A DNA stretch of 64,000 nucleotides, taken from positions 62,001 to 126,000 of the forward strand of contig JAIWNI010000070.1 in the NCBI GenBank assembly GCA_025331435.1, written 5' to 3'. A model generated the notes under the pieces. That model was not told the DNA's origin. It searched no databases and was given only the letters and a program-made list of their open reading frames with translations. Below are positions 1-9,989 of this stretch, one piece after another. The translations under genes were made by a program, and so were the position numbers. How positions within the stretch are numbered: the first letter of the stretch is position 1; each line of letters starts with the position of its first letter. This DNA is from Choanephora cucurbitarum (Eukaryota > Mucoromycota > Mucoromycetes > Mucorales > Choanephoraceae).

Positions 1-553
1 TGACATGTTTATTCTGTTTCTTTATTTTCTTTACCTTGGATCTTAGCAGGATCATAAGCCTTGCCTAATTTAGACAGAAATTGCTGATACATAGCTTTGG
101 CTGGTTCTGTCTTCATAGCACGATGAAAATCAGGTTTGTTACCTTTTGTTGTTGTGCCCTGAAGAGTAAACTGAGAGACTTTGGAGAAGTGTAAGTCAGA
201 AAAAAAACTTTTGATTTCGTAGGTCTTGAAACTTACCACACAAGAGTTCTAAGCCTGCATCTTTCACACCCTTTTTCCACATAACACCATTGTCATCAAA
301 CACACGAATGTTGAGAATCTTGTTGACCATGTAGTCTACATCTTTTTCAGTGTCGTCAGTAGCAATACCCAGTAAAACACAAACGCCTTTCTGAATAGAT
401 CCTACAATCTCATTATCCACTAGAAAAAGAAAGAAAAGGGAAGGACAAGTAATGTCAGAAAAGGGAAGCAAAAGGGTGTAATGATCAGTTAAGCTCTTTT
501 TTATCATTACCTGTAACACTGGCTCTAGTTACTCTTTGAACTACTGCTCTCAT
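1..553 (-). CDS. DTD1: D-aminoacyl-tRNA deacylase (DTD), 3' end beyond the window
   Basis: DTD removes D-amino acids mischarged onto tRNA. Exons read on the minus strand are 553-511, 419-237 and 178-35. They join in frame to give MRAVVQRVTRASVT at the N-terminus, the typical DTD start, then VGSIQKGVCVLLGI and the family motif SQFTLQG. After KAYDPAKIQ there is a GTAAAG donor at 34-29. The apparent stop at 9-11 would lie in that intron, and it would end the protein before the family's C-terminal NDGPVT-type motif. I infer that the last exon lies left of position 1. Family assignment is firm; the 3' structure is inferred. Confidence 0.9.
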
Positions 554-742
554 CTCGGTCCTGAATTTAAGCTTTGTAAAAAAAAAAAAGAGAGAGGAGA
601 GAGGCCAGGCCGTCTTGAGCACAAAAGATAACAGCCTTTATCTTTTTATTATTTAAAATCAGTTATCTCATAATGCTTCACCTAAAAGAAAAAGCCACTC
701 CAGCCTACTCATACAATACATGTGCATTATCTTATCCTTTCA

Positions 743-777
<35 letters not shown>

Positions 778-1304
778 CATCTTGGTCTCTTTTCTTTTTC
801 TTTATTCAATTTTGTAGAAATAAAATCAAAACAAAATGCATAAATATAAACCATACTTACCCAAGTTTGGTCTCAACATCATTTACAGACATCGTCTCTT
901 CCAAAAGGCATCTCTCTCTCTCTTTTCTTTTTCTCTCTCGCTCACTTCTCTTCAAATCCAATTGGCTCAGTCTTTTTTTATCTCTCTCTCATATCATTCC
1001 AGTCTATTTCTCTCTCTATATGCATCTGTGTATAAGTGATCGAGTGCTATTCTGGTAGTGTGCGTGTGTGTGTGTGTGTGTTTGAGTCTACTAGATTCCA
1101 CATGGACTTGCGTTTTTTAGATGCATATAGTTTTTTTTTACAAGCATATCAATCGAAATCTTCGTGTTTTCCATATTTTATCCAATTAGTCAAATCGTTT
1201 ATATTTCGACGCGTATCTTATTATAGAAAAAATCAAAATGAAGAAAATAAACAGGTAAATAGGATGAGGAGTAGAAGCCCTTTCTTTCTTCTTTTCAATC
1301 TTTC
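554..1304. other. Intergenic, microsatellite-rich
   Basis: No gene seen. It holds a (CA)n run followed by (TA)n at about 741-777, CT-rich tracts at 908-1020 and a (GT)n run at about 1064-1081. The open frames here are low-complexity translations of these tracts. Confidence 0.7.
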
Positions 1305-2375
1305 TTATCGACGGTAAGGTTCAGGTGATTCGCGTCTGTAACCTCTGCTGTCCATTGGGGGTGGAGGTGGAGGTGCAGCATCTAATGAAGGTTTGCTTAG
1401 CTCTCATAAAAGAGAAAGAGTGGGGTTTAACTTACAAGGATCATTTAAAGAGCGTTCGCGTGGATCATCCATAGGAGGTGGAGGGGGTCCACCAGGTCCA
1501 CGTCTGCTGCTGGGACGGTGTTGATCTTTCTTGTTGAGACCAATATCCCTAAATGAGAAATGATCAGCTGGCTGCTTGAATACATGTATGTCTTTCTCCG
1601 TTGTTTTACCAATCAAGTCTTAAACGACGTCCCTCAACACTGAATCCATCAAACTTTTCATAAGCATCTTCTGCATCACGACGTTCTTCAAATTCAACAA
1701 AGGCAAAACCCTTGTTTTTGTTGGTCATGTTGTCCATAGGTACAGTAATTGACTTTAAACGACCATAACGTTCAAACATAGAGGCAACCTTTATATAACA
1801 GAAGCAGGTTAAGAAAACATACGCATATACATTTTCTCGAAACTTACATCGCGTTCAATAAAATCATAAGGAAGGTTACCAGCATAGATGGTAGTAGTTG
1901 ATTTTCTTTCTTGTTCAGTACCTCTATCAACAGGTCTTCTTTGTCTGGACTTGGGAGGATAACGGCCTCCACCACCGCCACCGCCTCCTCTTCTATCATC
2001 ATAGCGATCATGGTAGCGGTCTCTATGATCATATCCACGGTGATGATGATGGTCATATCTGTCTTGGTAATAACGGTCGCTGTAACGGTCTCTGCTATCA
2101 TAGTAGTCATCCCGACGCGAGTAAGGATCGTATCTGCCTCTACTACTGTAGCGATCATCATCACGGTAAGAAGAACGTCTGTTGTCATCGTAATATCTAC
2201 CTCTACTAGGAGAGCGACGAGGAGATAAAGAACGATCGCGTCCGCCACGAGGAGGGGATCTGCCTGTGGGTGAAGATGGCATACCTGATGAAGCAGGTGG
2301 GGGTGGAGGAGGAGGAGGGTAATCGTCTTGTGGAGGTGGTTGCGATTGTTGTAGAGGCGAAGACTGATCTGCCAT
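1305..2375 (-). CDS. SR-type RNA-binding protein with one RRM (Tra2/RNPS1-like)
   Basis: Probable nuclear splicing or mRNP factor. Start ATG at 2375-2373. Exons are about 2375-1848, 1788-1610, 1548-1436 and 1381-1305. The N-terminus is proline-rich (a run of eight P near residue 25), followed by about 100 residues rich in R, D, S and Y and a poly-Gly stretch. The RRM has RNP2 as TIYAGNLPY and RNP1 as KGFAFVEF, split by an intron after IERD. The C-terminal tail is again proline-rich and ends in RRESPEPYRR. The RRM is followed by LDWDIG. The gene is divergent from the polyol dehydrogenase. SR-like class is certain; the exact orthologue is not. Confidence 0.85.
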
Positions 2376-2982
2376 TTTTTTTCTATAGTGTAAAAAATTA
2401 AAAAGAAAAGAAAAAAAATATCTCACACACACAACACGCGCTATTACATACTCAAAGAGAGAATGAGAAAAAAAAAAGGTAGGGCCCCGACACCAACAAG
2501 TCATTTCAAGCCACTTTTACAAACGCGTCATTCCAAGATTGGTTTCCTCTTTTGGACAAATTGCCCGATCAGATTTAACCTCAAACTTGAAGCCAAAGAC
2601 TAAAAAACAAAAAAGAAACTCAGGCACAATCTTTTTCGTTGTTCATCTAATTTGGCCTTTTTTAGTTCTTTTTTTTTCTGGCCTGAAAATTGCATAATGT
2701 ACATGTCATTTATTTGGTTTGGTAAAAAAAAAAAGAGAGTGAAAGAGATCTTATAAGAGATAACAACACAGAGTGATGTAAAGTTACATTTACGAGGTTG
2801 GACTCGGGAAAAGACTAAAAAGTGAACAGCTTGTCTAAATGGAGTAATTGCATTACAATCATTTAGCTTGTCTAAAAAAAATCCCGGAAAAAAAAAGAGG
2901 TCTTCTATATAAACAGAACTCCAAACTGTTTCAGCTTTCCTTCTTCTTGTTTTTTTTTTACTTTTTAACTTATTTTATTATC
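2376..2982. promoter_or_regulatory. Shared divergent promoter region (SR protein / polyol dehydrogenase)
   Basis: A gap of 607 bp between two divergent starts. It is rich in A- and T-runs. A TATATAAA element at 2906-2913 lies 70 bp before the dehydrogenase ATG and is followed by a pyrimidine-rich leader. No comparable TATA element was seen on the SR-gene side. Confidence 0.55.
2906..2913 (+). promoter_or_regulatory. Probable TATA box of the polyol dehydrogenase gene
   Basis: TATATAAA, 70 bp upstream of the ATG at 2983, followed by a T/C-rich stretch typical of fungal transcription start regions. The position fits a core promoter; transcription start is not shown. Confidence 0.5.
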
Positions 2983-4315
2983 ATGTCTACCTCTGAATTT
3001 CCCAAGAACAACACTTCATTTGTTCTTCAAAAGATCGACGAAACTTCATTTGTAAGACGATAAAAGAAAAAAAAAAGTACATGTGTCATGATAGAATTTT
3101 GATTGCCTATCTACATTTTCTAGGAAGACAGACCCATTCCACAACCAGGTCCAGGAGGTAAGTTGGAGAAAGAGAGACGCGACTCCAGATTACTTAAAAA
3201 AAGAGAACATTAGAGGTCGTTGTCAATATCAAAGCAACAGGTATTTGCGGCTCAGATGTGCATTATTGGAAGCATGGTCGAATTGGTCATTTCGTATGCA
3301 ATGGTCCTATGGTACTCGGCCATGAATCAGCAGGTATTGTTGCATCCGTAGGCGAAGGTGTCAACCATCTGAAGGTAGGAGACCCTGTGGCACTTGAGCC
3401 CGGTGTCCCTTGTCGTAACTGTGAAATGTGCAAAAACGGTAAATACAACCTGTGTCCCGATATGGTGTTTGCCGCTACACCTCCTTACGATGGTACCTTG
3501 TGTCAATTCTATAAACATGCAGCTGATTTCTGTTTCAAGTTGCCTGAAAGTGTATCATTAGAGGAGGGTGCTTTGATTGAGCCTTTATCAGTTGGTATTC
3601 ATGCCTCTCGACGTGGTGAAATCAAGTTGGGCGATCGTGTGTTTGTGTTTGGTGCAGGTCCTGTTGGACTCTTGACGGCTGCTGCTGCTAAGGCTGCAGG
3701 TGCTGCTCATGTCACTATAGCTGATATCTCTGAATCCAGATTGTCATTTGCTAAATCGTATATTGCTGATGCCACTATTCATCTTACAAACAAGCCTCCT
3801 CAAGGAGAAAAGGATACCAATGCATTCGCTCGACAAGAAGCTGAAAAGATCCTTGAACACACTTTACCTGCTAATGTTGTATTTGATTGTACAGGTGTTG
3901 AAGTGTGTGTACAAATGTCAGTTTATGTAAGTTTTTTAAAAGGGTGTCAGAAACATGATGGAGACTTATGTACTTTATCATAGTTGGTCAAAAACAGTGG
4001 TCGTATTGTCTTGGTAGGTATGGGTGCATCTGTACAGTCTATTTCTGTTGCGGATGTGTCTGCCAGAGAAGTAGATGTTCGAGGTGTTATGAGATACTGC
4101 AATGTAAGTCAAGAGTCATCCGCATGCTCATCTCTGTACTAAATATATTTGTATTATAGACCTATCCTACTGCTGTTGAGATGTTGGCTTCAGGTAAAGT
4201 CGATCTCAAAAGTTTGGTCACCCATAGATATACATTCCAAGATTCTTTAGAAGCATTTAAGCATGTAGCAGAAGGACGTGCTGGTACAATTAAGGTTGTC
4301 ATTACAAACGAATAA
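2983..4315 (+). CDS. Zinc-dependent polyol dehydrogenase (xylitol/sorbitol/L-arabinitol type)
   Basis: Medium-chain dehydrogenase that interconverts a polyol and a ketose with NAD(P). Exons begin 2983-3051 and 3124 to about 3156, then a long exon from about 3212, and two further exons ending at 4315. Introns are inferred from GTAAG donors and continuous frame. Visible signatures: catalytic-zinc motifs GICGSD and GHES, the four-Cys structural-zinc loop CRNCEMCKNGKYNLC, EPLSVG, and the nucleotide-binding motif GAGPVG followed by ADISESRL. CPDMVFAATPPYDGT matches fungal xylitol and arabinitol dehydrogenases. The sequence does not decide among D-xylulose reductase, L-arabinitol 4-dehydrogenase and sorbitol dehydrogenase. 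Confidence 0.9.
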
Positions 4316-4620
4316 TTTATGATTATATATATCTGTCAGTTGTTTTCAAATGAATTTATTATTAAAGCATTTTCTGTGTAAAAAAAAAAGAGAGTGTGTG
4401 TATTTTCTATAGACCTATGGCTCTCTAAGTGGAAACGAGTAAAGGTCATTATGAATTCCTTTTTGATTTATCTGACTTACATTTAAGAAAAGCGAAAGAA
4501 AGAAGAAGCTTCCCAAATGTAACCAAGTTGGTATATGTAATAGTAGTTTTTAGTTTGACTAAAGTTTTTTAGTTAAGTACGTATTCATTTAGAATTGGCA
4601 AGTATAATTGTTTAGCGATA
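4316..4620. other. 3' flank of polyol dehydrogenase
   Basis: AT-rich non-coding stretch ending at the TA dinucleotide that precedes the 186-bp MITE. An AT-rich poly(A)-signal region (attattaaagc) lies near 4358. Nothing else recognised. Confidence 0.5.
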
Positions 4621-4806
4621 CAGTCATCCCCCGATTTAAGCAACAGTCTTAGTTCCCTCGACACCGTTCCCTAAATCAGAACCGTTCCCTATTTCTCATA
4701 GCAATAGCAGGGATTTTCAGCGTTGAACTAACTTCGGTTCCCTCAAGACCGTTCCCTAAATCAAAATCGTTCCTTATATTTCGTTCCCTAAATCGGGGGA
4801 TGACTG
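4621..4806. mobile_element. 186-bp mariner-type MITE, copy 1
   Basis: Non-autonomous element with terminal inverted repeats beginning CAGTCATCCCCCGATTTA and ending with the reverse complement of the same sequence. It is flanked by TA at 4619-4620 and 4807-4808, the target duplication of Tc1/mariner elements. The interior repeats CGTTCCCTAAATC several times. A second copy of identical length lies at 59292-59477, with about 9 differences by eye (about 95% identity). No coding capacity. No transposase with matching ends is in the window. Confidence 0.85.
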
Positions 4807-4808
4807 TA

Positions 4809-5220
4809 GAAAGAGGATATGGTGATAACTTAATACATACTACCAACTCAACAAGTGCTACAGTTTAAATAACACTCACACCCCTCTATGTAATGACAAG
4901 AAAAAAGAAGAATACACTTGACATTACTCTTGTGATAGTCTCAATAACTCCTACTTAGATCCACTTTTAAAACGAAGATGTGGGTTTGGTAATTGGTAGC
5001 ATTGAAGCAGTACATAGAGTATATCACCAAAGCTAGCAGAAGCGAGTCATCCATATGGTAAAAAGCAACAGGGGAAGATAACGCTCACATGAAATGTTAT
5101 TCAAAATGGCTGGCAACCATGCTACTTGCCAAGTCACTACTCTGCCTAGATGAATGAAGAATGATCTACTGCGATCAGTAAGACATGATAAGTCAGGTAA
5201 CCAACGAATCAAAACATATA
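4809..5220. other. Spacer between MITE and Tc1 element
   Basis: No gene or repeat recognised. It ends in the TA (5219-5220) that flanks the Tc1-like element. Confidence 0.5.
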
Positions 5221-6571
5221 CAGTCCCCCCGAATTGAAATTCGGACGATTTATTTTTTTGAAACTAAGTAATAAAGATGTTCATGTTGATGGCCTCAGGG
5301 ATGTGCCTAAACGATGCTCAAAGACGCTGCAACTTTTACAAATGACAGTTTGAAATACTAGATTTAAGTTTAAAATTATAACAATAAAATTAGTATTTCG
5401 TAGTGCCACCATTGGCGTCAATCACTGCTTGGCACCTATCCTTCATACTATCGATCAAGCGAGTGATCAGATCACTGTCGATCCTCTTCCACTCTTCTTC
5501 AAGAACCTTCTTCAACTAGTCAGTGTTCTTGACCTCGGATCTTCTACTTTCTACCCTGCACTTGAGAGCCCACCACAAATGCTCAATGGGATTTAAATCT
5601 GGGCTTTGTGCAGGCCAGTAGTCAAATCCCTTGATCCTATGTCTTACTTTCCACTCTCGAGCTGCAAGGCCAGTATGGCACGTAGCCCCATCTTCTTGCA
5701 GGATGAAGCGCCTAACTTCATCTGCTTTCAATCCCATGGACCATGGTTGAAAGTTTTCAGACAAAACTTCAATGTATTTTGCCTGATTTACATGGCCATC
5801 CACAAACACAAGAGGCCCAACACCACCCCGCCAGAAGCAGCCCCAAATCATCACACCACTACCACCAAACTTGGTGGTGGGTCTAGTATTCTCAAGAGCG
5901 TACCTCTCACCTTCACGACAAAGAACTCTCTTGCCTCTACCAGATCCAAACACAGTGTACTTTGATTCATCAGACCAAATTACCTGTGTCCACTGATCCT
6001 TCGTCCAGTTGACATGTACAGTGGCCCATTCGAGGCGGTGCTTCATATGAAGCTCAGTCAAGGCAGGCTTGTTGGCTTCATAGTAAGACTTGAAGCCTAC
6101 CTTGCGGAGATAACTGATGGTGGTATCTCTAGAGACATCAATGCCAACTGACTTGAGGTTGTCCCTGACCATCTCGATAGTCATGAAAAGGGCCATCTTT
6201 TACAACGGTTGCAATATGTCTGAGACCCCTTTCGCTTATCTTCATCGATGCTCCTGGGGGGAGCTCTAGGAAGAGGAGTATTTTCGACCTCAACCTTCTT
6301 TCTGATATCACTCACAGTTGAGTTGGATATGCCTATCAGGCGGGAAATTTCGTTGACGCCCATTTGAGCCTTGGTCAACCAGTAAACTCCCCCAATAATT
6401 TTTTTCACTGCGAGGTTTATAAGAAACACGTTTGCTGTGCTCGTTGCTAGTAGACATTCTGAGATTTGAGTATAATGAGATGGAGTAAAAGACTGTTTAT
6501 TGTGATGACCATCATGACAAAAATGCATTTTATAAAGACCGTCCGAATTTCAATTCGGGGGGGGGGGACTG
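5221..6571 (-). mobile_element. Tc1/mariner transposon, ends intact, transposase broken
   Basis: A 1,351-bp element flanked by TA at 5219-5220 and 6572-6573. The left end reads CAGTC, a C-run, then GAATTGAAATTCGGAC; the right end is its inverted copy. The G/C run is 6 at the left end and 11 at the right, a slippage-prone difference. One transposase pseudogene fills the interior on the minus strand. Confidence 0.88.
5390..6457 (-). pseudogene. Tc1-like transposase, disrupted
   Basis: Cut-and-paste transposase of the DDE class. The probable ATG is at 6457-6455. An N-terminal helix-turn-helix region (NEISRLIGISNSTVSDIRKK) leads to a PRAPPRS linker, then the catalytic region: IWSDES, QEDGATCHT and SPDLNPIEHLW, with about 35 residues between the second Asp and the Glu. 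Breaks: a frame change in an A-run near 6405, two frame changes near 6190-6240, and an in-frame TAG at 5516-5518, after which LKKVLEEEW continues in the same frame to a stop at 5390-5392. It therefore cannot encode a full transposase. It may be a source of ends that can be mobilised in trans. Confidence 0.88.
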
Positions 6572-6573
6572 TA

Positions 6574-6960
6574 TGAAGCGACGTTGTAAATAACGGCACT
6601 CGACAAGCAGTGATTTAAGGAAAGGATGGTGTTCCTCAGAGTTGAGAGAGGCAAAAAAAAAAAAAAACGTTTGACTGCCTTAAGATCGGTGATGCCAGTG
6701 ATGTTGACTAAGGTGCTGTTCTTTTTAATACCATGCAAGTAGGGACGGGTGTTGCCTTGCAAGATCTCATCGCTCTGTTTGGCAAGACGAGATGCTGTAA
6801 TTGAGGTACTAGAAAGGTTGGCCTGATTCAAACGAACCGGCTTGACCGAAAGAGTTTGTCTTTGGGTTACTGGAGCTCAAGATTGCGTTTGAGGGTGACG
6901 TCCACCAGCTTTAGTAGACGCTGTAGGTAGGGTCGAATTTCTAGTAGAAAAAGCCATCTA
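6574..6960 (-). other. Unassigned coding-like remnant
   Basis: On the minus strand an ATG at about 6957 opens MAFSTRNSTLPTASTKAGG, broken by one stop near 6880. The frame then continues through RLNQANLSSTSITASRLAKQ to a poly-T tract near 6655. Ser/Thr-rich, low-complexity composition suits a transposon ORF1 or gag-like N-terminus, but I recognise no domain. Confidence 0.3.
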
Positions 6961-7477
6961 TGTACTCTTATAATGATGGTTCAGTGTCAGATAAGCAACA
7001 GTAAGTGGGGAGAAGATTGGTTTGGTTTGAGCCAAGTATGGCTATGAATCAATGCCTTTCGTGGTTATTTTGGATGCGGACAGCAAGTGTTATTTAAAAC
7101 GTGCCCATCAATTTAGATCTCATTCATTAATATTGATCACATCTTGGTTATTTTCATTGCCTCTTACAAGTAGGTGTTCATGTAATACGTAAAATGTTGA
7201 TTGAACATGTAGTGTTCAGACAGTTGAAGCTTTCAAAGTCTGTAACTGGTCTGAAGGCCAAGACATAACATAGTGTGCATTGTTTATTTCCAACTAGATA
7301 CGGATATGAACATACTCAAAAGGAACAGGTTAAGCAAACATTAGAGTAGACAGAGCTAATGCATTCAAAGGCAAAGTTGGAGTGGATGCTAGCAACTACC
7401 TTTATTTTTGAAGCATTTTAACTAACATGTAATACTATTCGTAATTACTGAGAGATAAGGCTTAACTATCACATCTA
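6961..7477. other. Intergenic, nothing recognised
   Basis: AT-rich with many stops in all frames. Ends at the TA flanking the 99-bp MITE. Confidence 0.5.
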
Positions 7478-7576
7478 CAATAGTCGCTTTATTTAAGAGT
7501 GTGCATATTCTTGAGAAACACACTCTTATATTGAGCATACTCTTAAATCAAACAATCTTAAATCGAGCGACTACTG
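7478..7576. mobile_element. 99-bp palindromic MITE
   Basis: Terminal inverted repeats: the left end is CAATAGTCGCTTTATTTAAG and the right end, reverse-complemented, is CAGTAGTCGCTCGATTTAAG. TA flanks both sides (7476-7477 and 7577-7578). The interior is also partly palindromic around TCTTGAGAA. The ends resemble those of the 186-bp MITE (CAGT, then TC, then CGATTTA), suggesting related mariner-type transposases. Single copy in the window. Confidence 0.7.
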
Positions 7577-7578
7577 TA

Positions 7579-8063
7579 TACAAGGGGGGACTATACTGGT
7601 TATATAAAAGACGCAGTATTACAACTGTATCAATAGCATCCCTCTCCTACTCCCTGCCAACTGGCATGCATATGTTCCTTTTGTTTTCAAAGACTAATAA
7701 CAACTAAGTTTCTAACACGATCCCTCTGTTGTCTCTCTCTATACATATGAGTCATGAAACTTGCCTTTTGCTCTTGATCAACCCAAGTTGCAGTTACTTC
7801 TCTCTCTTTGTACCCTGCTTGTTTCATTGCATTTTGTGCCTATTCTTGTGAACTTTATTTCTGATGATAAGGTGCTTATATAATGGTGAGATTTATAGAC
7901 CATCTAATCTAATTGTATTACTAAAATTATGTTTTGGAATACTGAATACACCATATTGAGATGGAATGTAGCGAACATAAGCATCAGAACACATTTGATG
8001 TGCTCCACTATAGGATCCATATTCAATCTATCTGTGTAACGCGAAAGGGAGAAAATGCAAAAA
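7579..8063. other. Intergenic, nothing recognised
   Basis: No gene, repeat or RNA signal that I can support. Confidence 0.45.
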
Positions 8064-8114
8064 CTCACTCCCTCGGGAGTGAGTTCAGGGGAGTAAAATG
8101 TCGATTTACTCCCC
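8064..8114. repeat. Two adjacent perfect hairpins
   Basis: Hairpin 1: CTCACTCC at 8064-8071 pairs with GGAGTGAG at 8076-8083 across a 4-nt loop. Hairpin 2: GGGGAGTAAA at 8088-8097 pairs with TTTACTCCCC at 8105-8114 across a 7-nt loop. They are separated by 4 nt. Both share the core GGAGT/ACTCC. No adjoining gene explains them; the inner part of a decayed palindromic transposon is one possibility. Confidence 0.6.
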
Positions 8115-8690
8115 CTTCTGAGCTAATGGGGAATTCAATCAATACCCGCTTACTTTCTTATATCAGCCATTGTATACATATGACATTATACATAGCTAGC
8201 ACCAACAAAGAAGCTTTTGTGCCAACAGAGATTAACAAGCATCCTATGAAGCAAGCTCAGCCTAGACATCAGTAACATGTCTATATTGTAAACATATTTC
8301 GTTGATGTAGTCCGATGGTTCGCCATGTAAAGCTCATGATTAATGCCGCTTTTCTACAATCGGCCCTTTGAGGGGGGGGGGAAATCAAACCGCTCATTGC
8401 ATGAATTAAAATCACCTTTTGGGAGAATTTCATCACCCGCACCTTTCTTTTATAAAAAAAAAAAGACCGCCCTTTAGTGTTGGAACGACTGTAGAGCATG
8501 ACACTGCTTCTTTTCTTAATGAGTTTGATTTACTGCACCTATCCGAATTGCAATCCACGAAAAGAGGTCTTTAACAATAATAAGGCAAAAAGAAAATAAC
8601 AGTGTCTGTGATAGAAACGAGGACAACGAAAGACAATCTTAAAAAGCGAAAAAAAATCCAGAGATCAACAAAAGTATTTAAAGTTGTAGG
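8115..8690. other. Intergenic with G- and A-runs
   Basis: Contains a G-run at about 8373-8381 and an A-run at about 8455-8464. No coding signal. Confidence 0.45.
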
Positions 8691-9640
8691 GGCTCAAAGA
8701 AGAGCGAGTCAAAGACGACGGGTTCTAGGAAGCAAGTATTGTTGGTCAAAGCACGATGAAGCTTATCGCTGATAGTTCGGATAGGCACAGAAGGAGTTCC
8801 TCTCTAGGCATGGTTGTAAGATAGTGCTCAAGTGGGTGGTAATGGTACATATCGGAAATCAAAGCGTCACGGAGGATGGGAGGCGGGCGGGAGGTAGCAC
8901 TAAGAACTGCAAAAGCTCGAAGTGGTAGGACTAGATATTTCAAGAGGGTAGATGAGTTGGTGTCAAGGATTTACATCTATCGTACGACGGACCATGGAGG
9001 CAGTAATCAGGCTGGTATCAGGAATAGCATTGGGCTGAAGTCCGAGACAAAAATGAGACTGATAAGTGGCTGAGGAGAGCGAAAGGTAATGTAGAGATGG
9101 TTACAAAGCAAGTCATGGACTATCAAATGGTCAGTGCGGGTAAAAAAAGAATACGATTCGACTATCGACAATACAGGGTGGAATACTGCAATTCTGGATC
9201 CAGAATTTCTCAAACTACACACTGTCTTTGAGACAGTCAATTCATACCAGCCAAGGCGAGGAAGAATGCATTGATTCACAAGCAAAGAGATTAATGAGTG
9301 TATTGCCTACAGACTCTAATTATGGATCAAAAGTATCTGAAATAGGAACCGGCACTTGGAGAGTATAAGGGAATTGATCATGGTAGCTCAACCCAAGACA
9401 GAGCGTTGGCTGGCTAAAGAAGTTGTTTTTCAAGCGATAGGAGCAATGAGAGCAACTGCTTGTTCTTGAAACAAAAAAAAAAAGAAGGGTACTCTCCAGA
9501 CTAAAGATCAAGTCAGTGTAAATATACATGCTTGTATAAACCCCAGTCATTACAGCAGAGAAGATCAGGCGAAAACTAGAGGGACTCCAGAGGGGAAAGA
9601 AATATCTCATTGGTTAGTACGAGAAATGTCAGAATGAGTA
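8691..9640 (-). other. Unidentified coding-like relic
   Basis: GC-richer than its surroundings. On the minus strand a chain of overlapping open stretches (9285-9007 and 8943-8746, with a possible 9610-9320 segment) reads like a broken protein; the frames change between pieces. Fragments include GWYELTVSKTVCSLRNSGSR, ITFRSPQPLISLIFVSDFSP and, in another frame, VPIRTISDKLHRALTNNTCF. I do not recognise the family. A decayed transposon gene is the likeliest explanation. Confidence 0.35.
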
Positions 9641-9989
9641 TGAAACTGAATATGTTCAAGGAATCGTTAACGAACTTAGAATGAATATGAGTTTCTTGAA
9701 AGATAAGCATTTACTCTCGTAATATGAGCCTTGAAGGGTAAGCCTTTAAAGAAGGACAGACCTGAGACTAAGAACGGGATTTGGTCAACAATTGGTACGA
9801 ATTTTCAGCTAAAAGACTCTTTTTTTTAAGGAAAAAAGCGTGACATTTTAACCTTTTTTTTTTTTTTGCAACATCAAAAAGTGTAAACAAATAATTACCC
9901 AAAATAGCCTGTACACACAAAATCAAGGGGAAAAGTTGAGACAGAGGAGGAGGGGGGGGGGAAGTATTTTTCTCTCTTATTCACAAGTC
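9641..9989. other. 5' flank of the acidic unknown gene
   Basis: Contains a T-run at 9851-9867 and a purine-rich leader with a G-run (9951-9960) just before the ATG at 9990. No clear TATA element. Confidence 0.4.

Noticed and set aside
1844..2248. 134-codon frame with repeated Met/Thr/Val overlapping the SR protein
   Set aside because: Shadow of the R/D/Y repeat region in another frame; the SR/RRM frame is clearly the coding one.
5606..5965. 119-codon plus-strand frame inside the Tc1 element
   Set aside because: Antisense shadow of the transposase catalytic region.
8350..8505. Possible MITE from TACAATCGG to GACTGTA
   Set aside because: The two ends do not match as inverted repeats beyond a few bases.
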